Positions 38,113 through 47,761 of a DNA stretch of 64,000 bases are shown in pieces. Where the stretch lies: assembly GCF_000317125.1 (NCBI RefSeq), contig NC_019695.1, positions 1-64,000 of the forward strand. The letters run 5' to 3'. The DNA is from Chroococcidiopsis thermalis PCC 7203. GTDB taxonomy: Bacteria; Cyanobacteriota; Cyanobacteriia; Cyanobacteriales; Chroococcidiopsidaceae. The notes under the pieces were generated by a model. The model was not told the origin of the DNA, searched no databases, and saw nothing but the letters and a program-made list of their open reading frames with translations. Position 1 is the stretch's first letter; the number at the start of each line of letters is the position of its first letter. A program made the translations under genes and the position numbers.

Positions 38113-39225
38113 TTGACAGAAGAAAGGGCTTTTTGGTTGGCATGGGCGCAGGTTTCTGGCGTTGGTCCAGTGTTGTTACAGCGCTTACAGCAGCATTTTG
38201 GGACGCTGACAGCAGCTTGGCAAGCGAGTTCGGCGGCTTTACAAGCGGTGGAGGGGATGGGAACGCAGACACTCGAACAAGTTAATGCTGCGCGATCGCA
38301 ACTACATCCAGCAGAATTCCTCGTCAGCCACGCAGCACAAAACCCTCACTTCTGGACACCCGCAGACAGCCATGAGTATCCCCGCCTGCTGTTAGAAATT
38401 GCTAGTCCGCCACCCGTGCTGTACTATCGCGGTATCGTGGATGAGGGAGAAAATCAAGGTGGTAAAGCGCTAATTGGAATTGTTGGCACGCGCAGTCCTT
38501 CTGAATATGGCAAGCGTTGGACGCGAAAAATTAGTATGGCACTTGCTCGTAATGGGTTCACCGTCGTGTCTGGGTTGGCAGAAGGCATTGATACGGAAGC
38601 ACATCAAGGTTGTCTGGATGCAGGCGGAAGAACGATCGCGGTTTTGGGAACGGGAGTTGATATCGTCTATCCACCTCGAAATCGAAAGCTTTACGAGCAA
38701 ATTGTCGAGCAAGGTTTAGTAGTCAGCGAATTTCCAAGTAAAACTCCTCCAGATCGCGCCCATTTTCCCCGTCGTAACCGGATTATTGCAGGTTTGTGCC
38801 GTGCAGTGTTGGTGATGGAAGCTCCTACTAAGTCAGGTGCTTTGATTACAGCACGGTTTACGAATGATTTCGGGCGGGATGTTTACGTATTACCCGGTAG
38901 TTTAGACAACCCGCGATCGCATGGTTGTTTGGGCTTGCTCAATAAGGGTGCTACGGTAATTTTAAGTGAAGGTCATTTGCTAGAACTGCTGGGAAGTATG
39001 CCCCAAATTGATTCAGTGCCTGCTGCTTTCGAGCAATTAAGTTTACCTAATTTAGAACCAGAACTTCAGCAAGTGCTGACGACAATTGCTTCTGAGTTAA
39101 TGTCCTTTGATGCGATCGTCCAGCAAACAGGTTACGCTACAGGTATAGTCGCCAGTGCTTTGTTACAGTTGGAATTGCTAGGGTTAGTATCTCAGTTACC
39201 AGGAATGCGGTATCAACGTTGTTAG
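38113..39225 (+). CDS. dprA: DNA-processing protein DprA
   Basis: DprA loads RecA onto incoming single-stranded DNA during natural transformation. The 370-residue product has an N-terminal helix-hairpin-helix-like region (VSGVGPVLLQRLQQHFG), then the Rossmann-like core: GIVGTRSPSEYGKRWTR, VVSGLAEGIDTEAHQGCL, AVLGTGVDIVYPP, FPRRNRIIAGL and YVLPGSLDNPRSHGCL. A C-terminal winged-helix segment follows (about 310-365). Translation starts at TTG, confirmed by the absence of a better start before conserved sequence. The gene stands alone. Confidence 0.95.
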   Translation: MTEERAFWLAWAQVSGVGPVLLQRLQQHFGTLTAAWQASSAALQAVEGMGTQTLEQVNAARSQLHPAEFLVSHAAQNPHFWTPADSHEYPRLLLEIASPPPVLYYRGIVDEGENQGGKALIGIVGTRSPSEYGKRWTRKISMALARNGFTVVSGLAEGIDTEAHQGCLDAGGRTIAVLGTGVDIVYPPRNRKLYEQIVEQGLVVSEFPSKTPPDRAHFPRRNRIIAGLCRAVLVMEAPTKSGALITARFTNDFGRDVYVLPGSLDNPRSHGCLGLLNKGATVILSEGHLLELLGSMPQIDSVPAAFEQLSLPNLEPELQQVLTTIASELMSFDAIVQQTGYATGIVASALLQLELLGLVSQLPGMRYQRC

Positions 39226-39330
39226 GCTGAATCAGTTGTCAGACAGCAGGGAGCAGGGAGCAAGGGGAAGAGAGCAGAGCAACAACAACCATCAATCAAC
39301 CATCAACCATCAACCATCAACCTACCCCTC

Positions 39331-39864
39331 ATGTCACAATCTTCTCTAGAAGTACCCGCAGCAGTAACTTTCGAGCAAGCGATCGCCCTAACTCAATCTT
39401 TACTATCACAAATAGAAGCAGGATCGCTCTCTGAAGCAGACATAGCCACTGTTATATCGGCATTAGTCAAGACAGAAAACGGTGCGAGGGGGTTTTTCGT
39501 CACTTACCTCACCTCAGCATCATCCGCAGCAGATTCTCCTTCCGCCGCCGTTGTCGAGGCACTGCGATCGAGTCCTGAAATTGTATCAGAGCTATTAGTG
39601 AAAAATATAGCTATGTCAACGGCACAAGCCATCTTTCACCGTCGCCAGCAAAAAGAAGACATGGCAAAAGGCTCGGAACAAGTCAGTCGCCGCACGACAA
39701 AGCTCATACAGCTTGTCGATCTGCCTCAAGTGCGCGATCGCGCCCAACAGCTCATGCACTCAGCCAAAACTGGAGAAGGCAACTACAAAGGCTTTTTAGA
39801 ACGCTGGAATTATGATGCCGAGCAAAAACAAGCGATTTGTCAAGCTTTAGAGCAAATAAATTAA
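39331..39864 (+). CDS. Conserved cyanobacterial hypothetical protein
   Basis: The 177-residue soluble, mostly helical protein has no recognised domain. Segments such as FEQAIALTQSLLSQIEAGSL, ISALVKTENGARGFFVTYL and LLVKNIAMSTAQAIFHRR look conserved rather than random, and codon usage matches its neighbours. It starts at the ATG at 39331, 105 bases after dprA, behind a spacer of ATCAACC-type repeats. I cannot name a function; context (dprA upstream) is not informative. Confidence 0.7.
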   Translation: MSQSSLEVPAAVTFEQAIALTQSLLSQIEAGSLSEADIATVISALVKTENGARGFFVTYLTSASSAADSPSAAVVEALRSSPEIVSELLVKNIAMSTAQAIFHRRQQKEDMAKGSEQVSRRTTKLIQLVDLPQVRDRAQQLMHSAKTGEGNYKGFLERWNYDAEQKQAICQALEQIN

Positions 39865-40032
39865 TTTTTCTTCACGCACCACGCACCACTTTTGATTGTG
39901 CCAGTTAAAAGACCGGAATCGAGTCCGATCGTTTTGTAGAAAATATTAGGCACACTAAGGCAAGAGTGAAAATTGCTTTCTGTGCTGCCCAGACGAGATG
40001 GCAATTACGTGTGTGGTGATGAGGAAAGAGTT

Positions 40033-40194
40033 ATGTTTCAAAGAATATTATTAGCTTTATCGATCACTTTATCCCTCTATTTATTTTGGGGAATCCGCTT
40101 ACAACCAAATACTTCTAGGGTAGAGCGTCAGACTTATTTTGCCGAGATCACAAGTTTTGCATATCTTAACAAAAACTTAGTAAAAGGCAATTGA
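40033..40194 (+). CDS. Putative small membrane protein, 53 residues
   Basis: The ATG at 40033 follows GAGGAAAGAG, a good ribosome site. The product MFQRILLALSITLSLYLFWG begins with one hydrophobic span and continues with a polar tail. The frame extends upstream to 39973, but those residues are less plausible. It resembles no family I know and could be a chance frame; the ribosome site and the helix are the only support. Confidence 0.45.
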   Translation: MFQRILLALSITLSLYLFWGIRLQPNTSRVERQTYFAEITSFAYLNKNLVKGN

Positions 40195-40270
40195 GCGTGA
40201 CGATCAAACGATATTCTTTTAAATAAGAGCGATCGTTCTCTACTCGTTTCCCTAATATTTGGCTTGAGTT

Positions 40271-40295
40271 GTAGGGTGGGCATTGCCCACCCTAC
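40271..40295. terminator. Perfect GC-rich palindrome between convergent genes
   Basis: GTAGGGTGGGCA and TGCCCACCCTAC pair over 12 bases around one central T, between the small membrane gene and the convergent dehydrogenase gene. It probably terminates both. It is one member of a dispersed family (also 6949-6965). Confidence 0.65.
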
Positions 40296-40318
40296 TTATT
40301 TTAAGCTCTAGCTATCAA

Positions 40319-41104
40319 TTATCCCTTCAGCAACGATTCCCCGCCATCAATCCACATTTCCGTACCTGTAATGTGACTAGAAGCATCTGAAGCTAAGAAT
40401 AAAACTAGCTGTGCAACTTGTTCCGATGTTCCTGGCTTACCATCTGTTAAAGGAACTTTGCCTTCGGGAAACTCTACAGGTTCCTTAATTTCTTCTAAAT
40501 TGCGTCGTTCGGTATTCTCATCAATACTAGTCTCGATCGCCCCAGGACAAATCACATTTACCCGAACTCTGTGTTCTGCCAACTCTAAAGCAACCATTTT
40601 AGTAAAAGCAACTTGAGCCGCTTTCGTACAAGAATATGCGGTTGCACCTGTATTACTAAAAACCCGCGTTCCATTAATTGAGGAAGTAATAATGATGGAC
40701 GAACCCGGTTGTTTTTTCAAATAAGGTACGGCGTACTTAACTGTTAAAAAAGTTCCTGTCAGATTGATATTTATTGTCTTATTCCACTCTTCGGGCGTTA
40801 ATTCCTCCAAAGATGCCCAAACACCATTAATTCCCGCATTTGCAAAAACAATATCTAACCGTCCCCACTCATCAGCAGCTTTTTGATTCGCTTGTTGCAT
40901 CTGTTCGGGTTTGGAAATATCACCAATTACAGATATTGCCGTACCCCCACTCGATTCAATTTCAGCTAGAGTTTTCTGTAATTCATCTTCAGAACGTCCC
41001 AACAGTGCAACTTTTGCTCCTTCCTTTGCCATCAACTTAGCGGCTGCTTTGCCAATTCCAGAACCCGCGCCCGTCACTAATGCGACTTTTCCTGCCAATT
41101 GCAT
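40319..41104 (-). CDS. Short-chain dehydrogenase/reductase
   Basis: This 261-residue classical SDR oxidoreductase has the cofactor motif TGAGSGIGKA (about 11-20), NAGING, and the catalytic Ser in ITSSING with YSCTK giving the Tyr-x-x-x-Lys pair. The C-terminal SHITGTEMWIDGGESL matches the glucose 1-dehydrogenase/3-oxoacyl-ACP-like subgroup. An Asp/Glu in place of Arg after the second strand (LLGRSEDEL has Arg) suggests NADP preference. The substrate is unknown. It is transcribed toward the palindrome at 40271. Confidence 0.9.
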   Translation of the reverse strand: MQLAGKVALVTGAGSGIGKAAAKLMAKEGAKVALLGRSEDELQKTLAEIESSGGTAISVIGDISKPEQMQQANQKAADEWGRLDIVFANAGINGVWASLEELTPEEWNKTININLTGTFLTVKYAVPYLKKQPGSSIIITSSINGTRVFSNTGATAYSCTKAAQVAFTKMVALELAEHRVRVNVICPGAIETSIDENTERRNLEEIKEPVEFPEGKVPLTDGKPGTSEQVAQLVLFLASDASSHITGTEMWIDGGESLLKG

Positions 41105-41271
41105 AAATATATCTCCCTCTGCTCTGACAGCTGTTTATCACGCGGTCGAGAGATCGGTCATACTGCTGAGGTGGTAATAGGTAGTTGGCAATGGCAAAGT
41201 CAAAAATCGAAAGTTAAAATTCAAAACTTCTCTCTTATCTAACTCACCAACTACCAACTACCAACTACCAA

Positions 41272-41481
41272 TTACCCAGCTTGATATCCTTCAACTGTAA
41301 AACCCGCAGCTACGATTGACTGCTTAATTGTCTCTTCTGATGCCGCAGATTCTACCGTTACCGTCTTAGCATCGACATCAACATCGACTTTAGCATCGGG
41401 TTCCATCGTATGGATAGTTTCGGTAATTGTTTGTGCACAATCATCACACTTAATATCGGGTACTTTTAGTTTGAGTGCCAT
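41272..41481 (-). CDS. Heavy-metal-associated (HMA) domain protein, CopZ-like
   Basis: The 69-residue product is a single HMA ferredoxin-like fold with the metal site CDDC at about residues 12-15 (IKCDDCAQTI). It therefore binds copper or another soft metal in the CxxC manner. The rest (VDVDVDAKTVTVES, then IKQSIVAAGFTVEGY) follows the family pattern. It is a stand-alone chaperone with no copper ATPase gene nearby. A copper role is inferred from family only. Confidence 0.88.
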   Translation of the reverse strand: MALKLKVPDIKCDDCAQTITETIHTMEPDAKVDVDVDAKTVTVESAASEETIKQSIVAAGFTVEGYQAG

Positions 41482-41583
41482 AGCAAAAGTGAAAATTCGT
41501 CATTTTTTGTCTTCAGGCTTCAATCTTATCGACTCAAGGCGCGATCGCTCATGACTCTTCAGCTAGATTTGTGAATTGTCGGG

Positions 41584-41627
41584 AGTGAGGTGTAGAGACG
41601 TTACATGTAACGTCTCTACACCTCACT
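41584..41627. repeat. Perfect 44-base palindrome, GTAGAGACGTT family
   Basis: Arms of 22 bases beginning AGTGAGGTGTAGAGACGTTA meet at ACATGT. This is the best-preserved copy of the family in the window. Confidence 0.9.
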
Positions 41628-41740
41628 GATAACTGATAACTGACAACTGATGACAAGTAGCTGTAACTAGAGCTGAAATGCAAAAATATATTGAGCGGGA
41701 GTCGTAAGTCGGGAGTCGGGAGTCGTGAGTTGAGAAAAGT

Positions 41741-41775
41741 CAACTACCAACTACCAACTACCAACTACCAACTAC
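41741..41775. repeat. STRR heptamer array (CAACTAC), five copies
   Basis: Five perfect heptamers end 25 bases before the alaS ATG, so they must be in its 5' leader or promoter. Confidence 0.9.
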
Positions 41776-41800
41776 CGCGTTCCCAATCACCCCCAGCGCC

Positions 41801-44449
41801 ATGCAGTATCTTAGTGGTAACGAAATTCGGCAAAAGTTTTTAGAATTCTATTCCCAGCGAGGACATCAGATCCTCGCTAGTGCATCCCTCGTGCCAGAAG
41901 ATCCTACCGTGTTACTGACGATCGCGGGGATGTTACCATTTAAACCAATTTTTCTGGGACAGCGATCGCCTGAGTTTAAACGCGCTACGTCATCTCAAAA
42001 GTGTATCCGCACCAATGATATTGAAAATGTCGGACGCACGGCAAGGCATCACACTTTTTTTGAGATGCTAGGAAATTTCAGCTTTGGTGACTATTTTAAA
42101 GAACAAGCGATCGCTTGGGGATGGGAAATATCGACAACAGTTTTTGGCTTACCTCCAGAACGCTTAGTTGCTAGCGTCTTTGAGTCAGATGACGAAGCTT
42201 ATGCTATCTGGCGAGATAAAATTGGCGTTCCTGAAGCTCGAATCAAGCGCATGGGGGAAGATGATAACTTCTGGTATTCTGGTCCTACAGGTCCATGCGG
42301 TCCTTGCTCGGAAATATACTACGATTTTCACCCAGAACGCGGTGACGCAAATATCGATTTAGAGGATGACACGCGGTTTATCGAGTTTTACAACTTGGTA
42401 TTCATGCAATACAACCGCGATGCAGAAGGTAATCTCACACCCCTGGCTAAGAAAAATATCGATACGGGAATGGGACTGGAACGGATGGCGCAGATCCTCC
42501 AGAAAGTTCCGAATAACTATGAAACCGATCTCATCTTCCCAATTATCAAAACAGCAGCAGAAATTGCAGGAATTGATTACAACAACTGTGATGAGAAAAC
42601 CAAAGTCTCTTTAAAAGTGATTGGCGATCATATCCGTGCTGTGATGCACATGATTGCGGATGAAATTCGCGCTTCAAATACAGGACGGGGTTACGTTTTA
42701 CGGCGGTTAATTCGGCGTGTCGTCCGACATGGAAGATTAATCGGGGTTTATCGTAGAGACGTTACATGTAACGTCTTTACACCTGAAGTAGTAGAAACCG
42801 CGATCGCCTTGTCTGAATCTGCTTATCCTAACGTGCGCGTGCGAGAAGCACAAATCAAAGCTGAGTTGCAACGAGAAGAATCTCAGTTCCTCAAAACTTT
42901 GGAACGCGGTGAGAAACTGCTGGATGAAATTATCGAAATAGCTAAACAGCAGAAGCAAACTCAAATTAGTGGCGAGAGTGCTTTTACTCTCTACGATACC
43001 TACGGTTTTCCTTTGGAATTAACCCAAGAAGTTGCTGAAGAATATAACCTCACTGTTGATGTAGATAGCTTTGAGGTGGAAATGGAAAAACAGCGCGAAC
43101 GGGCAAAAGAAGCACACGAAACCATCGATCTCACCGTACAAGGTTCGTTAGATAAACTTGCCGAGCATATCCACGCTACAGAATTTGTGGGATACACTCA
43201 ACCAGTGGCTACGGCTGAAATTAAAGTGCTGCTGATGGCTGGACAATGCGTTGAGGAAGCAGAAGCAGGACAAGACGTACAAATTGTCCTTGACAAAACG
43301 CCATTTTATGCTGAATCGGGCGGGCAAATAGGCGATCGCGGTTATCTTTCTGGCGATGCAATTTTGGTACGCATTGAAGACGTGAAGAAAGAATCCGATT
43401 TCTTCGTCCATTTCGGCAGAATCGAACGCGGGACTTTACGTGTAGGAGATAAGGTAACAGCCCAAATCGATCGTGCTTGTCGTCGTCGCGCCCAAGCTAA
43501 TCATAGCGCCACGCATTTACTACAAGCTGCTTTGAAAAAGATTGTTGATGATTCAATTTCGCAAGCAGGTTCTTTGGTAGATTTTACAAAATTGCGATTT
43601 GATTTCAATTGTCCGCGTCCAGTGACACCAGACGAGTTACAACAAATTGAGGAGACAATTAATACTTGGATTGCGGAAGCACATACAGCCGAAATTTCCA
43701 TTTTGCCACTAGCAGAAGCTAAAGCTAGAGGCGCAGTTGCGATGTTTGGCGAAAAATACGGCGAGGAAGTGCGCGTATTAGATTTCCCTGGCGTATCGAT
43801 GGAATTATGTGGTGGAACTCACGTCAGCAATACAGCCGAGATTGGCGTATTTAAGATTATTTCTGAAGCTGGTGTCGCTTCAGGAGTAAGAAGAATTGAA
43901 GCGGTGGCTGGTTCCGCCGTGTTAGATTATCTGAATGTAAGGGATAAAGTTGTTAAAGATTTAAGCGATCGCTTTAAGGTCAAACCGGAAGAATTACCGG
44001 ATCGAATTACAACTTTGCAAACCGAACTTAAAAACACTCAAAAGCAACTCGATACCCTCAAAGCACAACTTGCTTTAGCAAAATCTGAATCGCTATTAGC
44101 TCAAGCTGAATCGGTGGGAGAATTCAAATATGTCGTTGCCCAAATGGAAGCTGTCGATCCTGAATCTTTAAAAACAGCTGCTGAAAGATTGTTGCAAAAA
44201 TTAGGCAATGGTGCTGTTGTTTTAGGTTCCGTTCCAGAGGAAGGAAAGGTAAGTTTAGTTGCGGCTTTCAGTCCAGAAGTGAATAAAAAAGGCTTGCAAG
44301 CTGGCAAATTTATCGGCGCGATCGCTAAAATTTGTGGCGGTGGCGGCGGTGGTAGACCGAATTTAGCCCAAGCTGGCGGACGAGATGCTAGTAAGCTTCC
44401 AGAAGCCTTAGAAACTGCTCTCTCTGAGCTGCGATCGGCTTTAAGCTAG
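41801..44449 (+). CDS. alaS: Alanyl-tRNA synthetase
   Basis: AlaRS charges tRNA-Ala; the enzyme is essential and cytoplasmic. The 882 residues match the bacterial length. The class II catalytic core is at the N-terminus ([43 protein letters not shown]). The editing domain carries HSATHLL and CGGTHVSN, and a C-terminal coiled coil leads to the oligomerisation/DHHA1-like domain with [16 protein letters not shown]. At residues about 316-326 the sequence [11 protein letters not shown] comes from an in-frame palindromic repeat inside the gene (42753-42780). The frame is open throughout, so the enzyme is probably intact. A terminator hairpin follows at 44453-44478. Confidence 0.97.
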   Translation: MQYLSGNEIRQKFLEFYSQRGHQILASASLVPEDPTVLLTIAGMLPFKPIFLGQRSPEFKRATSSQKCIRTNDIENVGRTARHHTFFEMLGNFSFGDYFKEQAIAWGWEISTTVFGLPPERLVASVFESDDEAYAIWRDKIGVPEARIKRMGEDDNFWYSGPTGPCGPCSEIYYDFHPERGDANIDLEDDTRFIEFYNLVFMQYNRDAEGNLTPLAKKNIDTGMGLERMAQILQKVPNNYETDLIFPIIKTAAEIAGIDYNNCDEKTKVSLKVIGDHIRAVMHMIADEIRASNTGRGYVLRRLIRRVVRHGRLIGVYRRDVTCNVFTPEVVETAIALSESAYPNVRVREAQIKAELQREESQFLKTLERGEKLLDEIIEIAKQQKQTQISGESAFTLYDTYGFPLELTQEVAEEYNLTVDVDSFEVEMEKQRERAKEAHETIDLTVQGSLDKLAEHIHATEFVGYTQPVATAEIKVLLMAGQCVEEAEAGQDVQIVLDKTPFYAESGGQIGDRGYLSGDAILVRIEDVKKESDFFVHFGRIERGTLRVGDKVTAQIDRACRRRAQANHSATHLLQAALKKIVDDSISQAGSLVDFTKLRFDFNCPRPVTPDELQQIEETINTWIAEAHTAEISILPLAEAKARGAVAMFGEKYGEEVRVLDFPGVSMELCGGTHVSNTAEIGVFKIISEAGVASGVRRIEAVAGSAVLDYLNVRDKVVKDLSDRFKVKPEELPDRITTLQTELKNTQKQLDTLKAQLALAKSESLLAQAESVGEFKYVVAQMEAVDPESLKTAAERLLQKLGNGAVVLGSVPEEGKVSLVAAFSPEVNKKGLQAGKFIGAIAKICGGGGGGRPNLAQAGGRDASKLPEALETALSELRSALS
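42753..42780. repeat. Palindromic repeat within alaS
   Basis: GTAGAGACGTTACATG with ATGTAACGTCTTTAC forms the same palindrome as 41584-41627, with one C-to-T change. It is translated as part of AlaRS (RDVTCNVF). Confidence 0.85.
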
Positions 44450-44452
44450 GTT

Positions 44453-44478
44453 GAAGGGTGAGCTTTTGCTCATCCTTC
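44453..44478 (+). terminator. Hairpin after alaS
   Basis: GAAGGGTGAGC pairs with GCTCATCCTTC over 11 bases (one G-T) around a TTTT loop, 4 bases after the stop codon. No immediate T-run follows, so Rho-independent termination is likely but not certain. Confidence 0.7.
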
Positions 44479-44526
44479 TGTGGGGGATTTTACCTTAACC
44501 GAAAAGTATACAGCCGCAATCTGAGA

Positions 44527-44754
44527 TCAATTCTCCTTGGAGCCAGTCCACTCGTAAAACTCAATTGTTTCTGGAGCGCAACTGTGGCAACTACCGCATT
44601 TTTTGCCTACCGTTTTGCGTATCCTTTCCTTGCGAACGAGGCGATCGAGCATCCCCCGCAATACATCGACATCAATGTGGAGATCTTGTTCTAGTTGAGA
44701 CAAAGATGCATGATGATGCTGGCGCAAATAGCTCTGTAATTCTTGTAAGACCAT
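44527..44754 (-). CDS. feoC: FeoC-like winged-helix protein
   Basis: The 75-residue product begins with a winged-helix fold (MVLQELQSYLRQHHHASLSQ, then LEQDLHIDVDVLRGMLDRLV). It ends with four Cys in KKCGSCHSCAPET, a pattern (CGSCxxC) that could bind an Fe-S cluster as in enterobacterial FeoC. It follows feoB by 2 bases and thus completes a feoA-feoB-feoC operon. FeoC may control FeoB stability or transcription; that is inference from family. Confidence 0.85.
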   Translation of the reverse strand: MVLQELQSYLRQHHHASLSQLEQDLHIDVDVLRGMLDRLVRKERIRKTVGKKCGSCHSCAPETIEFYEWTGSKEN

Positions 44755-44756
44755 TA

Positions 44757-47120
44757 TTATCTCCTCATGGCTGGTTCCGCTGCGCGTTGGGCGACAGTGA
44801 CGGTTCGTAGTTGCTGGCGACGAGAACTAAAGCGTTTCAGCACGACTACCGTAGCAACCATAAACACTAGTAGTCCGATTAGCCAAGCGATCGCTGTCAT
44901 CGGATGTTGTTGCAGAGTCATCAACTGGTAGTAGAACACGGCAACCCAATACGCTATTCCTGTCGTCCAACAGCTAGAGAAAATCGTCCATCCTAAGTTA
45001 GTTTCTCGATATACCGCAGCTGTAGCAGACACACAAGGGAAGTAAAGTAGAACGAACAGGAGAAAGGCGATCGCCGCTGTGGTGCTACCGAATCGCTGTG
45101 CCATTTGTCCGTAAGTGCTGTAGTGTACTTCTTGCGCTGCTGCTGCTGCTTTGCGATCGCCACTGGTATCGATAACGCTTATACCCACGGGATCGAGTAA
45201 TTGATTCGAGAGGTCTGCTAGGTTTTTGGGAATGCTGGCAAACGCTTCACCAATCCCACCCCAAAAACTATATTCTGCCTCTGGCTCCTCCTGACCTGTT
45301 TCTTGCTGTGCTAAGTCAGTATAAAGAGCGTCCAGCGTCCCCACCATTACCTCTTTAGCAAATACACCTGTAAAAATACCCACTGTAGCAACCCAGTTTT
45401 CTTGTTGCAACCCCATTGGGGTAAATACAGGCGTAACCGTGCGGCTGAAGGCACTGAGAATCGAGTCCTGGCTATCTTGCTTGCCGAAAGAACCGTCTAC
45501 GCCAACCGAATTGAGCAAACCCAGAATCACCACCATCGCCACGATCGCTTTCCCTGCACGTTTAATAAAAGCCTTGAGCCGATCCCATGCCCGTAACAGT
45601 ACTCCGCGTAGAGTTGGGACGTGATATGGTGGCAGTTCCATCACAAAGGGAGCCGCTTGCCCCTTGAGTATCGTATTTTTCAAAACTATTCCGGTAAATA
45701 CAGCTGCCAAAATTCCCAGAATGTAGAGTAAAAACACGATGTTTTGCCCGTTGGTAGGGAAAAAGGCAGCGGTAAACAGCGCATATACAGGTAGCCTAGC
45801 CCCGCAGGACATAAAGGGGTTCATCATAACCGTCATCAGGCGATCGCGTCGCTTCTCTAACGTCCGAGTTGCCATAATCCCTGGAATATTGCAGCCAAAC
45901 CCCACCATCATCGGCACAAACGATTTACCAGGCAGTCCTACAAATCGCATCAGCCGATCCATGACAAAAGCTGCCCGTGCCATATAGCCAGAGTCTTCCA
46001 ACAGGGACAGGCAAATAAACAATAATCCAATTTGCGGAATGAACGTTGCCGTGGTTTGGATGCCACCACCCACCCCATCTGCTAGCAGCCCAATCGACCA
46101 GCCAGGTGCGTGAATTTGCTCTAGGAAATGGGCGACTCCATCGACAAATACAGTACCAAATGCCAGATCGAAAAAGTCAACGAACGCACCGCCGACGTTG
46201 ATGGATATTAGGAACATCGCGTACATTACCACCAGAAAAATCGGGATACCCAACCAGCGATTCAGCACTACGCGATCGATCTTGTCAGACTGCGTTTGCT
46301 GTACCTGGCGCGTGCGCTGTGTCACTCCTCCGATCAGTTGATGAATCCAGTTATAGCGACTGTCAGCAATTAATAAATCGATGTCATCGCCCAGCGTTTG
46401 GTGAATCCGCCGACGATGTTCGACGATCGCTTGCAGCAATGCTTCACTGCTGACCTCTGGTGCTACTCGGTCTTCATATTGCAGTAAATTTAAAGCTACC
46501 CAACGCGGTTTCACCTGGCGATCGCGAATATTATCTTCTATCAGTGGAATCAATTCAGTTAACGCCGCTTCAATGACTGCCGGATAAGCGACATAAGTTT
46601 TGGGAAGCGATCGCTGCACCAAGGCATTATTGATACTGTCACGCAGTTGTGGCACTCCCCTACCAGTATTGGCACAGATAGGAATAACTGGACAACCCAA
46701 GCGTTCCGATAGCAGCGAAGGATTGATGCGAATTTCTCGTTTCTCTGCTAAATCCATCATGTTCAGCGCCACGACGAGCGGCACTCCCATCTCAAGCACT
46801 TGTGTTGTCAGGTAAAGGTTGCGCTCTAAATTAGCGGCATCGACAATGTTTATGAATAAATCTGCCTCGTTACAGAGGAGATAGTCTCGCGCTACAAGTT
46901 CGTCGAGTCCCGTTGCTGCATCTTCTGCATCCAGCGAGTAGACTCCTGGTAAGTCTACGACAGTAACTTCTAATTGCTGATATCGATAACTACCTTCTTT
47001 GCGCTCCACCGTGACCCCAGCCCAATTTCCCACTCGTTGATTGGCTCCAGTCAAGGCATTGAACAAAGTTGTCTTACCGCAGTTAGGGTTGCCGACTATG
47101 CCGATTGTTGGTTTGCTCAT
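44757..47120 (-). CDS. feoB: Ferrous iron transport protein B
   Basis: FeoB is the inner-membrane ferrous iron permease with an N-terminal G domain. The 787 residues match the family. The G1 loop is at about 10-17 (GNPNCGKT), with DLPGVYS, NMMD and the guanine-recognition region following. The membrane part holds two Gate motifs with the conserved Cys: VGFGCNIPGIMATR and FPCVSATAA. It also holds many hydrophobic helices. The stop of feoA is 2 bases before the feoB start, and feoC follows closely, so translation is probably coupled. Iron limitation would be the expected inducer; no Fur box was identified. Confidence 0.97.
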   Translation of the reverse strand: MSKPTIGIVGNPNCGKTTLFNALTGANQRVGNWAGVTVERKEGSYRYQQLEVTVVDLPGVYSLDAEDAATGLDELVARDYLLCNEADLFINIVDAANLERNLYLTTQVLEMGVPLVVALNMMDLAEKREIRINPSLLSERLGCPVIPICANTGRGVPQLRDSINNALVQRSLPKTYVAYPAVIEAALTELIPLIEDNIRDRQVKPRWVALNLLQYEDRVAPEVSSEALLQAIVEHRRRIHQTLGDDIDLLIADSRYNWIHQLIGGVTQRTRQVQQTQSDKIDRVVLNRWLGIPIFLVVMYAMFLISINVGGAFVDFFDLAFGTVFVDGVAHFLEQIHAPGWSIGLLADGVGGGIQTTATFIPQIGLLFICLSLLEDSGYMARAAFVMDRLMRFVGLPGKSFVPMMVGFGCNIPGIMATRTLEKRRDRLMTVMMNPFMSCGARLPVYALFTAAFFPTNGQNIVFLLYILGILAAVFTGIVLKNTILKGQAAPFVMELPPYHVPTLRGVLLRAWDRLKAFIKRAGKAIVAMVVILGLLNSVGVDGSFGKQDSQDSILSAFSRTVTPVFTPMGLQQENWVATVGIFTGVFAKEVMVGTLDALYTDLAQQETGQEEPEAEYSFWGGIGEAFASIPKNLADLSNQLLDPVGISVIDTSGDRKAAAAAQEVHYSTYGQMAQRFGSTTAAIAFLLFVLLYFPCVSATAAVYRETNLGWTIFSSCWTTGIAYWVAVFYYQLMTLQQHPMTAIAWLIGLLVFMVATVVVLKRFSSRRQQLRTVTVAQRAAEPAMRR

Positions 47121-47122
47121 GG

Positions 47123-47761
47123 TCAGATGCTCCCGGCAATCTCAACTCGCAAGGCATCAGCTTCATCTTTGCGCAGACTCAGGTGAAAGCCTCGCACTTC
47201 AATTTCAGTCGGGTCACCCAACGGTGCGTGGCGCGTGACGACGAATTCAGTTCCTGGAGTGAGTCCCATTGCTAATAATTTTCGTTTGTAAGCGCGGGCT
47301 GCGGGTTCGTAGCCAACGACTTGCAGCGTCGAGCCAACGATCGCATCTCGAAGCTTGAGCGAGGATGTACTAGATTGGCTCATCTGGAAATCTCCATCTC
47401 TTATAGGGGCGATCGCGACCTGAATGTGACGTGCCATCTCTGCATTCACTCCGATCCGCTGTTCTTGAAGTGCCACAATCGCCGAGCCGCTACCAGTGCG
47501 GCTGATAACTTCTAACTGAGTACCAGGCATCAATCCCATTCCGATCAGGTGGCTGTTTGCTTCACCGCAATTCAAACCAACAATGCTGACGCGATCGCCA
47601 ATATTTGTCATTGCCAGAGAAAGAGTTAACCGATCTGGCATGGAATCGACCTCATCAGCTTTTCCGCGATCGCTAGACTTGCAAAAGAAGATAAACTTCT
47701 TCCAGTTCGGTCGCTGCCAATTTCGATGCCGAGGATTAATCCGATCGTCTTCGCCATCCAT
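47123..47761 (-). CDS. feoA: FeoA fusion with two FeoA (SH3-like) domains
   Basis: FeoA is a small SH3-like partner of FeoB. Here two copies are joined in one 212-residue protein: about 42-115 (DRVSIVGLNCGEANSHLIGM, GTQLEVISRTGSG) and about 136-212 (STLQVVGYEPAARAYKRKLLA, MGLTPGTEFVVTR). An alternative start at 47641 (MPDRLTLSL), preceded by GAGG, would remove a poorly conserved N-terminal 40 residues. It is the first gene of feoABC, 2 bases before feoB. Confidence 0.88.
   Translation of the reverse strand: MDGEDDRINPRHRNWQRPNWKKFIFFCKSSDRGKADEVDSMPDRLTLSLAMTNIGDRVSIVGLNCGEANSHLIGMGLMPGTQLEVISRTGSGSAIVALQEQRIGVNAEMARHIQVAIAPIRDGDFQMSQSSTSSLKLRDAIVGSTLQVVGYEPAARAYKRKLLAMGLTPGTEFVVTRHAPLGDPTEIEVRGFHLSLRKDEADALRVEIAGSI

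Larger units (their letters stand above)
41482..41800. other. Repeat-rich spacer upstream of alaS
   Basis: This stretch of about 320 bases between two divergent genes contains a perfect 44-base palindrome (41584-41627), a GGGAGTC tract near 41711-41723 and the STRR array 41741-41775. No gene is supported. The alaS promoter must lie in or between the repeats. Confidence 0.6.

Noticed and set aside
41741-41775. Heptamer arrays as possible CRISPR repeats
   Set aside because: The units are seven bases long and directly adjacent, with no spacers, so they are STRR tracts.
42749-42783. A frameshift or disruption of alaS by the palindrome
   Set aside because: The frame stays open across the repeat and all later AlaRS motifs are in frame, so the gene is called intact.
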